Below are positions 1 to 7,717 of a stretch of 23,763 bases of DNA, in pieces (the stretch's first letter is position 1; the number at the start of each line of letters is the position of its first letter). The translations under genes were made by a program, and so were the position numbers. The stretch spans positions 1 through 23,763 of the forward strand of contig CAJKRH010000029.1 in the NCBI GenBank assembly GCA_905202255.1, written 5' to 3'. The notes beneath the pieces are model-generated. The model did not search any database and was not told the DNA's origin. It saw only the letters and a program-made list of their open reading frames with translations. Source of the DNA: an uncultured Ruminococcus sp. (GTDB taxonomy: Bacteria; Bacillota; Clostridia; Oscillospirales; CAG-272).

Positions 1-31
1 AAGATTGACTTGCCCGAAGAATAAAGCCCGA

Positions 32-64
32 CCTATCCGACACCCTGCGCAAGTGCCGGATAGG
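32..64. other. Hairpin of unassigned role near the window edge
   Basis: An 8-base stem, CCTATCCG (32-39) with CGGATAGG (57-64), is extended by CAC/GTG after one mismatch and closes a 9-base loop. A T-run (75-80) lies some distance downstream on the plus strand. On the minus strand, after the gene ending at 79, the tail is only TCGGGCTTTATTC. It could be a weak terminator for either direction or part of an intergenic repeat. The sequence does not decide between these. Confidence 0.4.
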
Positions 65-78
65 AACGGCAAAATTTT

Positions 79-639
79 TTACACTTCTATTACTTCTTTA
101 TCACACATAAGCAAAAGCGCATCGGTTATATCATGCGCCAGCTTATCCGCGGGAATTTTTTCTATCATCTTTCCGATGACAAAGCGTCTGCTTTTGCCGA
201 CATGGCGGGGAAAGCCGTTTTTCGCAAGGATGGCGTGCATCTCCGTTTTCCAGAGAAACGCCGCCTTATTTTCCGTTTTCATCTTCGGATTTTTCTCCGC
301 CGCGCGCACCTCATAAATCACAGGTTCGACCTCCGTTTCATCAACGGCAAGTATGCCCCAATATGCGGGAATATGCTCTGCCACGCCGTTTTTATGCGTT
401 CTGCCGACCACGGCATAATTAAGGTCACAATATTTATCGTAATTTTTCACCTGCGTAGCAAGGCGCGTATAGCTGTCAAAATCGCTTTTTATCTCCATGC
501 CGATGATACTCCCGTCTATCACGGCGATAATATCCGCGCGGGAGCTTTTTATATTCTTTTCCTCAAAAATGCGGATTTTTCCGTATCGCTCGTCAAGATA
601 ATCAAAGAGAATTTCTCTTATCTGTCCGTCATGCAGCAT
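79..639 (-). CDS. sce7726-like protein with PD-(D/E)XK nuclease-type core
   Basis: This 186-residue soluble protein has no signal peptide or membrane segment. Its N-terminal half carries a pattern typical of PD-(D/E)XK nuclease folds: acidic residues E26/E27, then R34-A-D36, a hydrophobic strand, and E49-I-K51 followed by SDFDSYTRLATQVKNY. That last stretch strongly resembles the sce7726 family as I know it. The C-terminal half contains a tryptophan-containing helix (FLWKTEMHAILAKNG) and basic residues (GKSRRFVIGK), as expected in that family. The family's function is not established; nuclease activity is inferred from the fold. The start is supported by a GGGAAG-type ribosome site about five bases upstream. 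It lies about 60 bases beyond the six-gene ABC operon, behind that operon's terminator, and no clear promoter of its own is visible, so read-through transcription is possible. No toxin, methylase or phage gene is adjacent. Confidence 0.72.
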   Translation of the reverse strand: MLHDGQIREILFDYLDERYGKIRIFEEKNIKSSRADIIAVIDGSIIGMEIKSDFDSYTRLATQVKNYDKYCDLNYAVVGRTHKNGVAEHIPAYWGILAVDETEVEPVIYEVRAAEKNPKMKTENKAAFLWKTEMHAILAKNGFPRHVGKSRRFVIGKMIEKIPADKLAHDITDALLLMCDKEVIEV

Positions 640-668
640 AGTCTTCCCTTTCTTTCGGCAGCTTAGAA

Positions 669-698
669 ATAAAGGGCTGTCGCGAAACAGCCCTTTAT
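669..698 (-). terminator. Rho-independent terminator of the ABC/DUF4340 operon
   Basis: A perfect 12-base stem (669-680 with 687-698, core AAAGGGCTGT/ACAGCCCTTT) encloses a six-base loop, CGCGAA. It begins four bases past the DUF4340 stop. On the minus strand the tail reads TTTATTT within and just after the stem. It separates this operon from the sce7726-like gene. Confidence 0.8.
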
Positions 699-701
699 GC
701 T

Positions 702-2861
702 TTAATTTGCTTCGTATGCGCCTATTTCAATTCCTGCCAGCACCTTATCGGAATCCTCAAAGAGCTTGTCTATCGCGGGCTTGCGCATAATCATACCCTT
801 TTCCGCCGTAACAGTCTCGCGCGAAATCTCCCTGATGCCTGTCTCGGTGGAAACTTCATATTTCACCGTGGTTATCGTAGGCACAACATACATTTCCGTC
901 TGGCTGATAACCTTCTGAACCTTGCCTGCGGCATCGGTATATGTTTCATAAACATAATAGAAATTGTATGTCGAAACAGTCTGCGTATATTCTGCGGTCA
1001 CATTGTAGCTTGCCGCCACATATCTGTTTATGACAACATTCATATTCTTGTCGTAGCTGAGATTTACCGGCTTCAGCTCGCCGTCATTGCTGTCTACCTT
1101 CTTCTGGAAGAAGCGCTTTGCTTCCTCATCATAGTAGAGTGTGCCGTAGTCAACGCTGTCTCCGCCGTCCTTCGGCGTAGCCTTCGCATTTTCGCAAATG
1201 AGATAACCGCCGCGATAGCGCGCATACATCATGCTTCCGCTGCTGTCGCGAAGCTTGTTTCCCTCCGCATCATAGAGACCGTAGCTCTTGGCAAGGTCTT
1301 TCGGCGTGGTGGAAATGGTAACGCTCATTCCGGGCGTATCGGATGTGTCGCGTCCCTCCGCATCCTTTGTTATATCAAAGTTTCGCGTTATCAGAACGAG
1401 ATAGAGATTGCGAAAGTTTTCAAATTCGCCGGTATATTTTCCGCCGCCGTATGAATCCGGCACATATTCAACATTGAATTCGCGCGGGATTCCGTTTTTA
1501 TCAAGCTTCGGCGCGCCGTTTTCGCCCGCCTCAAGCGCCTTTACATTAAAGGTTTTCTCCGTGCCGCTGAAAACATAGCGCACGCCGCTTCCCTTTGTAT
1601 AATGCATCAGCTCAAAGAAATCGCATGTGCCGATGTAGTTATAGTACATTCTGTCGCTTGTGAAATTGGCTATACTCCAGTCAACAAAATCAAGCGTCGA
1701 AGCCGCGACCTTGGCTATGACATCGAAATCGGGAGAATAAACATAATAATACTTTTCTCCGTCCTCGCTGTCGGTGAAGCTTTCGCTGAGATAGAGGAGA
1801 TTTTCTATATCCTTTGTCTTGCCTGTTTCGCTGTCGGGCACCTTGCAGGAATAATAGAGCAGTACATAGTTGCCGTCTTCTGCCTCGGCAATTCTCTCCA
1901 TATTTATATCCAGCCCGTATTTTTCATAAACCTCGGGCTTTACTATATCCTCGCCGTATTCCATTATCTCCGATGCCTGAATATAGAGGATATTATTGAG
2001 TACGGAGGAACCAAAGCGGTCGTCATTGAGATAATATGCCGCGGGATATACCATTTCATAAGAGCTGGTGGCATTGTCTGCCGCTTCCGTATTTTTGGAT
2101 TTCAGTTCAAGCAGAAGCGTGCGCTCTCCCGCGATATTGCGGAAGATATAGAAATCGTTTATCGAAGTTACATTCGAGCCGAGATAGTTGCTTATCGTCT
2201 TGTCCACAAAAACGGTGGATTTGCTCTTGAAAACGGCAACCGATGTACTCAGCGAATAAACGACATTCTCTCTGCCCTCTACCATGCCGTAGTAGGCATT
2301 GCCGGAGGGAACAGGGTCGCCGACTATAACCTTATACGATGAGCCGTCGTTTCTCGTCACGCGGAACCAGCTGTATTCCTTGGCTTCCTCGGTCAGCCCG
2401 TACTGCGGCAAATCCTCTGGCGTGGCGTTTTCGTTTACGCGCTGCATATCGTTTATTTTATTTGAATAAACCGTGCCCGCGCCGACGACAGCCGAAGCGA
2501 GTGCGCTCGAATCAAGGCGAATATGGTCATTTCCGCGCAGATAGAAGGTTATGCTTCCCGAATCCGTGGCGACGGCTTCGAGCGCGTAATCACCGTATTT
2601 GTTGTGCACCTCGATGCTCTTCATATCCGTTCTCTCCGTATAGGGAACGATGAGTATCATTTTATTGTAATACTGCTCGCCGTCGAGAAGCGGAGGAAGC
2701 TCGTCCTCTTTTTTTATCGAGGGATAGATGGCGGCAAAATATACGCCCAGCCCTATGGCGGCTACGAGAACGAATATTATTACCATCCGCAGCTGCTTTT
2801 GCAGTGTGGTCTTTTCACCGCGTGAAAAGAGCTCCTTTATATTTGCAAAGAATTTTTTCAT
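702..2861 (-). CDS. DUF4340-type membrane-anchored protein
   Basis: This 719-residue protein has one N-terminal membrane anchor (about 26-46) behind a short basic cytoplasmic stretch and a long extracytoplasmic part rich in beta strands and aromatic residues. The segment with FRVTRNDGSSYKVIVGDPVP and YYGMVEGRENVVYSLS is characteristic of DUF4340 proteins, which commonly accompany gliding-type ABC exporter genes (GldA/F/G-like). No catalytic motif is apparent, and its role is inferred as an accessory or cargo-binding part of the exporter. The chosen start gives an ATGA overlap with the upstream GldG-like stop (2858-2860) and has AAGGAG nine bases before it. An ATG at 2882 in the same frame would add seven residues but lacks a ribosome site. 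It is the last gene of the operon and is followed at once by a terminator. Confidence 0.82.
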   Translation of the reverse strand: MKKFFANIKELFSRGEKTTLQKQLRMVIIFVLVAAIGLGVYFAAIYPSIKKEDELPPLLDGEQYYNKMILIVPYTERTDMKSIEVHNKYGDYALEAVATDSGSITFYLRGNDHIRLDSSALASAVVGAGTVYSNKINDMQRVNENATPEDLPQYGLTEEAKEYSWFRVTRNDGSSYKVIVGDPVPSGNAYYGMVEGRENVVYSLSTSVAVFKSKSTVFVDKTISNYLGSNVTSINDFYIFRNIAGERTLLLELKSKNTEAADNATSSYEMVYPAAYYLNDDRFGSSVLNNILYIQASEIMEYGEDIVKPEVYEKYGLDINMERIAEAEDGNYVLLYYSCKVPDSETGKTKDIENLLYLSESFTDSEDGEKYYYVYSPDFDVIAKVAASTLDFVDWSIANFTSDRMYYNYIGTCDFFELMHYTKGSGVRYVFSGTEKTFNVKALEAGENGAPKLDKNGIPREFNVEYVPDSYGGGKYTGEFENFRNLYLVLITRNFDITKDAEGRDTSDTPGMSVTISTTPKDLAKSYGLYDAEGNKLRDSSGSMMYARYRGGYLICENAKATPKDGGDSVDYGTLYYDEEAKRFFQKKVDSNDGELKPVNLSYDKNMNVVINRYVAASYNVTAEYTQTVSTYNFYYVYETYTDAAGKVQKVISQTEMYVVPTITTVKYEVSTETGIREISRETVTAEKGMIMRKPAIDKLFEDSDKVLAGIEIGAYEAN

Positions 2862-4390
2862 GAATGGCGTCTCCTTATCCATACCGTGATGCCAACCACG
2901 GCGACTGCCAGAGGAAGCGCTACTACAAAGACGATAGTCCAGACATTTGCCTGTGCCGTGGTGGAGCTGAGCGAATTGCTGTCAAATGACTTGTACTGTA
3001 TATCTCCGAAAGTCGCTCTGGATGTCCACATAAGCTCGAGCACGCTGTACATTATGCTCTCGTTTGCGCTGCTGCCGTAGGAGAGGAAATCCGTCGTTCC
3101 GAGCGCGAGAACATATGAAATATTGCCGTCGTCATTGAGGTCCCAGTCTGCCAGACCTATGGCGGCAAGGATAGCATTGCCTGTATTTGTCTTATCGTCG
3201 GAAATGCGCGTCACCGCTGTCGAATACGAGAGCAGCAGCGGGAAAACGCCCTGGCTTCCCAGTCCGCCGACGAGCGAAAGACCGCTTGAATCAACCGTCA
3301 TTGCGCGGGGAGAATTGAATACCACATGCGCTGTGGAATTGGAGCCGACTGCGCGCTCCACTATCTGCTTCGGTACGTTTTCGGTGGTCTGCGAGCTGTC
3401 CGCCATTACGGAAACACCGCCCGATGCCGATGCGGAATGCGTCGGGTCTGAAACGGAACCGCTCATCGTGATGCCCCATTCGGAGAGAAGCCCGTTGAGC
3501 ACGGGAAGATGCGTTGTCGAAGCGCCCTCGGTAACGATGAGATGCCCGAAATTCTTCTTTAGAAATTTATCTATTTTCGCCTTCTCGTTTACAAGCCCGA
3601 GATCCTCGGCTGTAGGTGAAAGCAGGTCGAAAACAGGTGCATTTATCAGAATTATATCGTTGTTTCTGTTTTCGTTTTCGGTAACGGGGAAATCCTCGAG
3701 CGCGAGGTTTATCTCGCGTATCTCATAGCCCGCGGTGTTGAAAAGCTCTTCCCATGCAGAAGCCTCCGCCAGAGTAGGCTCGCCGTGTCCCGTGATGTAG
3801 TAAACAACAGGCTTCTCGGATTTATTGAGTATCTGCGCAACAGCGGAGAGAATTCTTGCCTCGGCATCATAGCCGATGACTTTCTTCTCGGAATTTTTCT
3901 TGAAGAAAGCGCTGAGCTGATATTTCTTTGTCGGTGCCGTGAGTATCGGCTTGCCATCCTTGTCCGCCAGCTCGAAAACGACATCGTTTGTATATACGGT
4001 ATCGTATTCCGTAAGCTGATATCTGGAGATTTCCTCCTTTTCGCGAACGGAGTTTATGCCCTTTACGCGGATTTTATCGCAGTATGCTTCGACCTGTTTG
4101 AGCGTTTTGTAGACATAACCCGCTTCTGTCGATGAAGAAGCAAATCTGTCCTCCTCGCTCATCAGCACAACATTGACCGTAGTGTTTTCATCCGTATCGG
4201 CGACAAGCGAATCGAGAACATCCTTGAACTCGTTTGAGATGGAATAGATTCCCGCCGAAGTAAGGTCGGTATACCAGTTGAACTTGGCTGAAAGCGCCGT
4301 AAATATTACATTTACCACTACGACGATGGCGATAAAAGCCGCGGTAAGCGCGACCGCCATGCCGCCGTATTTCAGATTTCTGTTTTTCAT
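2858..4390 (-). CDS. GldG-like ABC transporter auxiliary protein
   Basis: This 510-residue protein has a membrane helix near each end (about 11-32 and 483-505, the latter followed by IRRRHS). The large extracytoplasmic domain between them contains VVYYITGHGE (about 195-204), a hallmark of the GldG/ABC_transp_aux family, where a strand-loop TGHGE motif recurs. In Bacteroidota GldG works with GldA and GldF in gliding. In non-gliding Bacillota the homologues have unknown substrates, so only a role as exporter component is inferred. An in-frame ATG at 4447 would lie inside the permease gene. The ATG at 4390 leaves 34 bases after the permease stop and has AAAGGA ten bases upstream, so it is preferred. 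Its stop overlaps the DUF4340 start by ATGA, suggesting coupled translation. Confidence 0.85.
   Translation of the reverse strand: MKNRNLKYGGMAVALTAAFIAIVVVVNVIFTALSAKFNWYTDLTSAGIYSISNEFKDVLDSLVADTDENTTVNVVLMSEEDRFASSSTEAGYVYKTLKQVEAYCDKIRVKGINSVREKEEISRYQLTEYDTVYTNDVVFELADKDGKPILTAPTKKYQLSAFFKKNSEKKVIGYDAEARILSAVAQILNKSEKPVVYYITGHGEPTLAEASAWEELFNTAGYEIREINLALEDFPVTENENRNNDIILINAPVFDLLSPTAEDLGLVNEKAKIDKFLKKNFGHLIVTEGASTTHLPVLNGLLSEWGITMSGSVSDPTHSASASGGVSVMADSSQTTENVPKQIVERAVGSNSTAHVVFNSPRAMTVDSSGLSLVGGLGSQGVFPLLLSYSTAVTRISDDKTNTGNAILAAIGLADWDLNDDGNISYVLALGTTDFLSYGSSANESIMYSVLELMWTSRATFGDIQYKSFDSNSLSSTTAQANVWTIVFVVALPLAVAVVGITVWIRRRHS
2871..2876 (-). promoter_or_regulatory. Ribosome binding site deciding the DUF4340 start
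   Basis: AAGGAG on the minus strand lies nine bases before the ATG at 2861. No comparable site precedes the alternative ATG at 2882. Confidence 0.75.
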
Positions 4391-4400
4391 ATCTGCATTT

Positions 4401-4406
4401 TCCTTT
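4401..4406 (-). promoter_or_regulatory. Ribosome binding site deciding the GldG-like start
   Basis: AAAGGA on the minus strand lies ten bases before the ATG at 4390, in the gap after the permease stop codon. This favours that start over the ATG at 4447. Confidence 0.65.
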
Positions 4407-4424
4407 CTTTCCCGTGTGACCTTA

Positions 4425-5135
4425 TCAAGCCCAGCGGCGCTTTTCAAAAACTCTCACCGCAAGGAAGAGGAAAACGCCTGTAAACGAAATATAGTAAAGC
4501 AATGCCGCATAGTCAAATATGCCGGCTGAGAAATTCGCATATCTTGAGGAGAACGAAATTCCCGAAAGGATCTTGCGGATAAATTCGGAATTGATAAATG
4601 TATTGAGCTGGTCTATAAACTGGAGGAAGATTATCGCCGCTATGGTGCCGAGCGCCGCGATAAACTGGTTTTCCGTCGTCGCCGAAACGAAAACGCCTAT
4701 CGCTATAAACGCGCTGCCCATGAGAAGCATGGCAAAAACGCTGCCCGCATAAGCGGCGAGATTAGGCGTGCCGTATGCGGCAAGCGGAATATAATAGAGC
4801 ACGGAAGCGAAAACGAATGTGCCGCCGAAGAGGATGAAAGCCGCGAGATACTTGGCAAAAACTATGCCGAAAAGCGTCACCGGAGCTGTCAGTATCAGCT
4901 GATCGGTTTTCATCTTGCGCTCTTCGCTTATCAGTTTCATAGTGAGAAGCGGAACGATAAGGATAAAGAGCAGGAGCATCGTTGAAAAGTAAGCCGGGAG
5001 GCTTGCGCTCTCACCGAGCTGAACCGTATAGTTTGTGAAGAAGAAACCACCCACGGCAAGCAGAAGCGCTATGAATATATAGCCCACCGGCGATGTGAAA
5101 TAAGAATGAAGTTCTCTTTTTAAAATAGCCGTCAT
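4425..5135 (-). CDS. ABC-2 type permease (GldF-like)
   Basis: This 236-residue protein is almost entirely hydrophobic, with about six membrane segments: roughly 17-38 and 49-69, a long pair around 89-117, and three more to the end. The opening MTAILKRELHSYFTSPVGYI is typical of GldF/NosY-like ABC-2 permeases, in which an N-terminal KREL-x-SYF-x-SPVGY element precedes the first helix. It would form the membrane channel energised by the ATPase encoded 15 bases upstream. GGGAGG about nine bases before the ATG supports the start. Length is normal for the family. The transported substrate cannot be predicted. Confidence 0.88.
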   Translation of the reverse strand: MTAILKRELHSYFTSPVGYIFIALLLAVGGFFFTNYTVQLGESASLPAYFSTMLLLFILIVPLLTMKLISEERKMKTDQLILTAPVTLFGIVFAKYLAAFILFGGTFVFASVLYYIPLAAYGTPNLAAYAGSVFAMLLMGSAFIAIGVFVSATTENQFIAALGTIAAIIFLQFIDQLNTFINSEFIRKILSGISFSSRYANFSAGIFDYAALLYYISFTGVFLFLAVRVFEKRRWA

Positions 5136-5150
5136 TTTGATTTTCCTCCC

Positions 5151-6101
5151 TTATCTGCGTGCCGCGGCGGGCTTGTCCTCATCGACAACGGTGATGAAGA
5201 GATCCTCTATCGTGGCGCCGAGCTGTTCCATTGCCAGTATCGGCCATGAATTCTGCGCCATGGCATAGAATACGGGGCGGCGGATATCCGCCTTCTCCTC
5301 GCCCTCCACAACATAGGAATTTGTGCCGTCATCATATGTCGCCGCTATCTTGACATAGCGGACGCCGTTTATCTTTTTCAAAGCCGAGAGCACCGAGCCG
5401 GAGGGACCGTCCACACGGATGGAAATCTTGCGACTCTTGATGACATTCTCTATATTCTCCGTCTTTTCGTCGGCGACAATCTTGCCTTCGTTTATGATTA
5501 CTATTCTGTCACAGACAGTCTTTACCTCGGAGAGGATATGTGTGCTGAGAATAACGGTATGCTTCTTTCCGAGATTGGAGATAAGATTTCTTATATCGAT
5601 AATCTGCTTCGGGTCGAGACCGTTTGTCGGCTCATCGAAAATGACAACCTCGGGATTGCCGACGATAGCTCCCGCGATACCTACTCTCTGCTTATAGCCC
5701 TTGGAGAGATTTTTTATCATGCGGTTTTTGACATCGCTTATCTTTACAACCTCGCATATCTCATCGAGATGCTCTTTTTTATTTAATGTGCATTTCTTCA
5801 GGTCATAAATGAAGCCGAGATACTCATACGGCGTCATTTCCATATAGAGCGGCGGCTGCTCTGGAAGAAAGCCTATCTTCTTCTTTACCTCCATGGGATG
5901 CTCGAGTATATCCATGCCGTCTATCATCGCTCTGCCCGAGGTGGATGAAAGATAACCTGTCAGTATATTCATCGTGGTTGTTTTTCCCGCGCCGTTCGGA
6001 CCGAGAAAACCGACTATCTCACCCGGATGAACCTCAAAGCTGATATCGTTTACGGCATATCTGTCGCCGTATTTTTTTACGAGATGCTCAATTTTTATCA
6101 T
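5151..6101 (-). CDS. ABC transporter ATP-binding protein (GldA-like)
   Basis: This 316-residue cytoplasmic ATPase has all the canonical elements: Walker A GPNGAGKTT (34-42), Q-loop Q82 in FLPEQPPLY, signature LSKGYKQR (132-139), Walker B VVIFDEP (152-158) with catalytic E157, and the switch histidine H188 in STHILSE. About 100 residues follow the nucleotide-binding domain, as in GldA/CcmA-type exporters of the ABC-2 class. It presumably powers the permease encoded next, together with the GldG-like and DUF4340 proteins. It sits 18 bases after the lipoprotein gene. No key residue is missing. Assignment as an exporter ATPase is firm; the substrate is unknown. Confidence 0.92.
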   Translation of the reverse strand: MIKIEHLVKKYGDRYAVNDISFEVHPGEIVGFLGPNGAGKTTTMNILTGYLSSTSGRAMIDGMDILEHPMEVKKKIGFLPEQPPLYMEMTPYEYLGFIYDLKKCTLNKKEHLDEICEVVKISDVKNRMIKNLSKGYKQRVGIAGAIVGNPEVVIFDEPTNGLDPKQIIDIRNLISNLGKKHTVILSTHILSEVKTVCDRIVIINEGKIVADEKTENIENVIKSRKISIRVDGPSGSVLSALKKINGVRYVKIAATYDDGTNSYVVEGEEKADIRRPVFYAMAQNSWPILAMEQLGATIEDLFITVVDEDKPAAARR

Positions 6102-6119
6102 ATTTCCTCCGCATTTGGT

Positions 6120-6560
6120 TTAGTTTTGCTTATATTTTTCCGGAAATCCGGTATTATTCTCAACAGTGAATTTCAGCTTCCCCTGCTTGCAGGTCTCTGA
6201 CGCTTCGACGATTATATATACGGTGCCGCCGGATAGCCCTCTGAGAGTGCCGTCCTCATCATTTTCCGAATCGACGGAAAAAAGCTCTTTTTTCGCTCCG
6301 CCGCAGTCGTAATATACCTTTGCGCTTCCCTCGCCGAGGCTCGCGCTGCAAGTTATTTTCTCTTCTCCGCCCGCGATTTTCAGCTTGAATACCATTGTGC
6401 CCTTGAAGCTCGAAAAGCTCATCTCGGCATTTTTCGCCGTGTTTGTATGCACAAAAGCAACCGCCTTATAATGCGAGGTATAGGAGCTGCAAGCCGTCAA
6501 TGCCAGAATCGCAACCACAGCGAAAACGGCAATAAACGCTTTAAAAGTCCGCTTTTTCAT
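6120..6560 (-). CDS. Small secreted lipoprotein of unknown function
   Basis: This 146-residue protein begins with a lysine/arginine-rich n-region and a hydrophobic stretch ending in the lipobox LTAC, with C24 as the expected lipidated residue. It is therefore probably anchored to the outer face of the membrane. The mature part is short, serine- and glycine-rich, predicted beta-rich by eye, and contains three further cysteines. I recognise no domain. The start at 6560 has AAGGAG nine bases upstream; an ATG at 6578 lacks one and would only lengthen the signal peptide. It lies between the lipid kinase-like gene (38 bases upstream) and the ABC ATPase gene (18 bases downstream), so it may be a partner of the exporter. 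That is inference from position only. Confidence 0.75.
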   Translation of the reverse strand: MKKRTFKAFIAVFAVVAILALTACSSYTSHYKAVAFVHTNTAKNAEMSFSSFKGTMVFKLKIAGGEEKITCSASLGEGSAKVYYDCGGAKKELFSVDSENDEDGTLRGLSGGTVYIIVEASETCKQGKLKFTVENNTGFPEKYKQN

Positions 6561-6569
6561 GATGTTTTT

Positions 6570-6575
6570 CTCCTT
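6570..6575 (-). promoter_or_regulatory. Ribosome binding site deciding the lipoprotein start
   Basis: AAGGAG on the minus strand sits nine bases before the ATG at 6560 and overlaps the codons that would follow the alternative ATG at 6578. The shorter protein is therefore preferred. Confidence 0.7.
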
Positions 6576-6598
6576 CATATCTTAAGATACGGCATATC

Positions 6599-7486
6599 TC
6601 ATTCTATTATATTTATGCCGTCCGGCACATCAAAAACAGAAACTTCTCTGTAGCTTCCGCCGTATTCGCCGTCCGCCGTGAAGGACACCTCCTCCTCAAA
6701 GATAAGGTCTGCCCGCTCGGCTTTCAGCCGCACCACCATCGGTGATTCGCCCATTGTCAGCAGTGCCGTGACGGCGCTCTGCAGCTCCGCCGCGTTTTTC
6801 GGATAGCGTATGAGCGTGACATCGAGCATTCCGTCGCGCAAGCGCTCCATCTCGTTGTCGCCGAAAAATCTTATCCCGCCGACCGTCTTGGAATTTGAAA
6901 ACATTCCGTATATAAATTCGCCCGATATCTCGGTATCGGCTGTTTTTATCGTCATTTTGTAAGGCTTCAGCTCAGCGAGGCTCTTTGCCGCCTCGGCAAC
7001 ATACGCAATCTTTCCGAATGATGCCTTTTTTGTCTGCGAAGTCTGATAAGCCACCGCCGTGAAAGCGCCGAATGCCGCAACATAGGAGAAATACCTGTCG
7101 CCTATCCTGCCGATATCGTATTTGTGTGCCTCACCGTTTGCTATCTTGTCTATAGCCATCTTTATATTCTTCGGGATTTTGTGGCTTCCGGCAAAATCGT
7201 TCACCGTGCCTGTCGGGATATAGCCGAGCTCCGCATCGCTTTTTATCGATATCAGCCCGTTGAGCGTTTCGTTGAGCGTTCCGTCGCCTCCGCAGCATAC
7301 CACAGCGTCATAGCCCTCGGAATATTCGCAAACGGCACGGATGATATCACCCGTACATTTTGAAAAATAAACAGTAATAAGCGGATATTTTGCCGAGAGT
7401 ATATTTATCATGTCATATACCCAGCGGCGAGCCGCACCGTCGCCCGAATTGGGATTTATTATAAGGAGCAGTTTCTTCTCCGGCAT
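6599..7486 (-). CDS. Diacylglycerol/lipid kinase family protein
   Basis: This 295-residue protein is of the DAGK catalytic-domain family (DgkB/YegS/BmrU-like). It shows an opening strand with NPNSGDG (11-17), the nucleotide-binding GGDGTLNE (66-73) and PTGTVNDFA (91-99). The C-terminal half has the usual second beta-sandwich domain (SFTADGEYGG near the end). Members phosphorylate diacylglycerol or related lipids with ATP. DgkB of B. subtilis recycles diacylglycerol, but several relatives have unknown substrates, so the lipid is not assigned here. An upstream in-frame ATG at 7567 would fall inside the promoter; the ATG at 7486 has GGGAGGT six bases before it. This is the first gene of the six-gene ABC operon, with a clear promoter about 60 bases upstream. 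Confidence 0.88.
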   Translation of the reverse strand: MPEKKLLLIINPNSGDGAARRWVYDMINILSAKYPLITVYFSKCTGDIIRAVCEYSEGYDAVVCCGGDGTLNETLNGLISIKSDAELGYIPTGTVNDFAGSHKIPKNIKMAIDKIANGEAHKYDIGRIGDRYFSYVAAFGAFTAVAYQTSQTKKASFGKIAYVAEAAKSLAELKPYKMTIKTADTEISGEFIYGMFSNSKTVGGIRFFGDNEMERLRDGMLDVTLIRYPKNAAELQSAVTALLTMGESPMVVRLKAERADLIFEEEVSFTADGEYGGSYREVSVFDVPDGINIIE

Positions 7487-7492
7487 TTGTCT

Positions 7493-7499
7493 ACCTCCC
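7493..7499 (-). promoter_or_regulatory. Ribosome binding site deciding the lipid kinase start
   Basis: GGGAGGT on the minus strand is six bases before the ATG at 7486. It rules out the much longer frame that would begin within the promoter region. Confidence 0.85.
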
Positions 7500-7546
7500 A
7501 ACTGTTTGCAAAAGAAAAAAAGTCGTCCCATTTTTACATATACTAC

Positions 7547-7575
7547 ATTATACAGTAAATCCATCAAAAAATCAA
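7547..7575 (-). promoter_or_regulatory. Vegetative promoter of the lipid kinase/ABC operon
   Basis: On the minus strand a -35 box TTGATT (7570-7575) and a perfect -10 box TATAAT (7547-7552) are separated by 17 bases. Transcription would start near 7540, leaving a leader of roughly 55 bases before the ATG at 7486. No operator or riboswitch-like fold is seen in the leader. Confidence 0.8.
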
Positions 7576-7636
7576 GTATAAATACCCTTATTTTCCGTGA
7601 AAAGCAAACGAAGATGTAAATAAATTGAGAATAATA

Positions 7637-7665
7637 TTGAAATATTTCCTCTCTCGTGTTATACT
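7637..7665 (+). promoter_or_regulatory. Vegetative promoter of the MATE exporter gene
   Basis: A -35 box TTGAAA (7637-7642) and a -10 box TATACT (7660-7665) are separated by 17 bases, about 50 bases before the ATG at 7718. It diverges from the promoter at 7547-7575, with about 60 bases between the two -35 boxes. Confidence 0.8.
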
Positions 7666-7717
7666 GTCATTCGATCTGTTCTTTGCAGACCCATAAAACC
7701 CAAACGGAGATAATATA

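Noticed and set aside
1602..2342. Plus-strand open frame of 246 codons
   Set aside because: It lies wholly antisense to the DUF4340 gene, has no ribosome site and no recognisable domain; it is a shadow of that gene's codon use.
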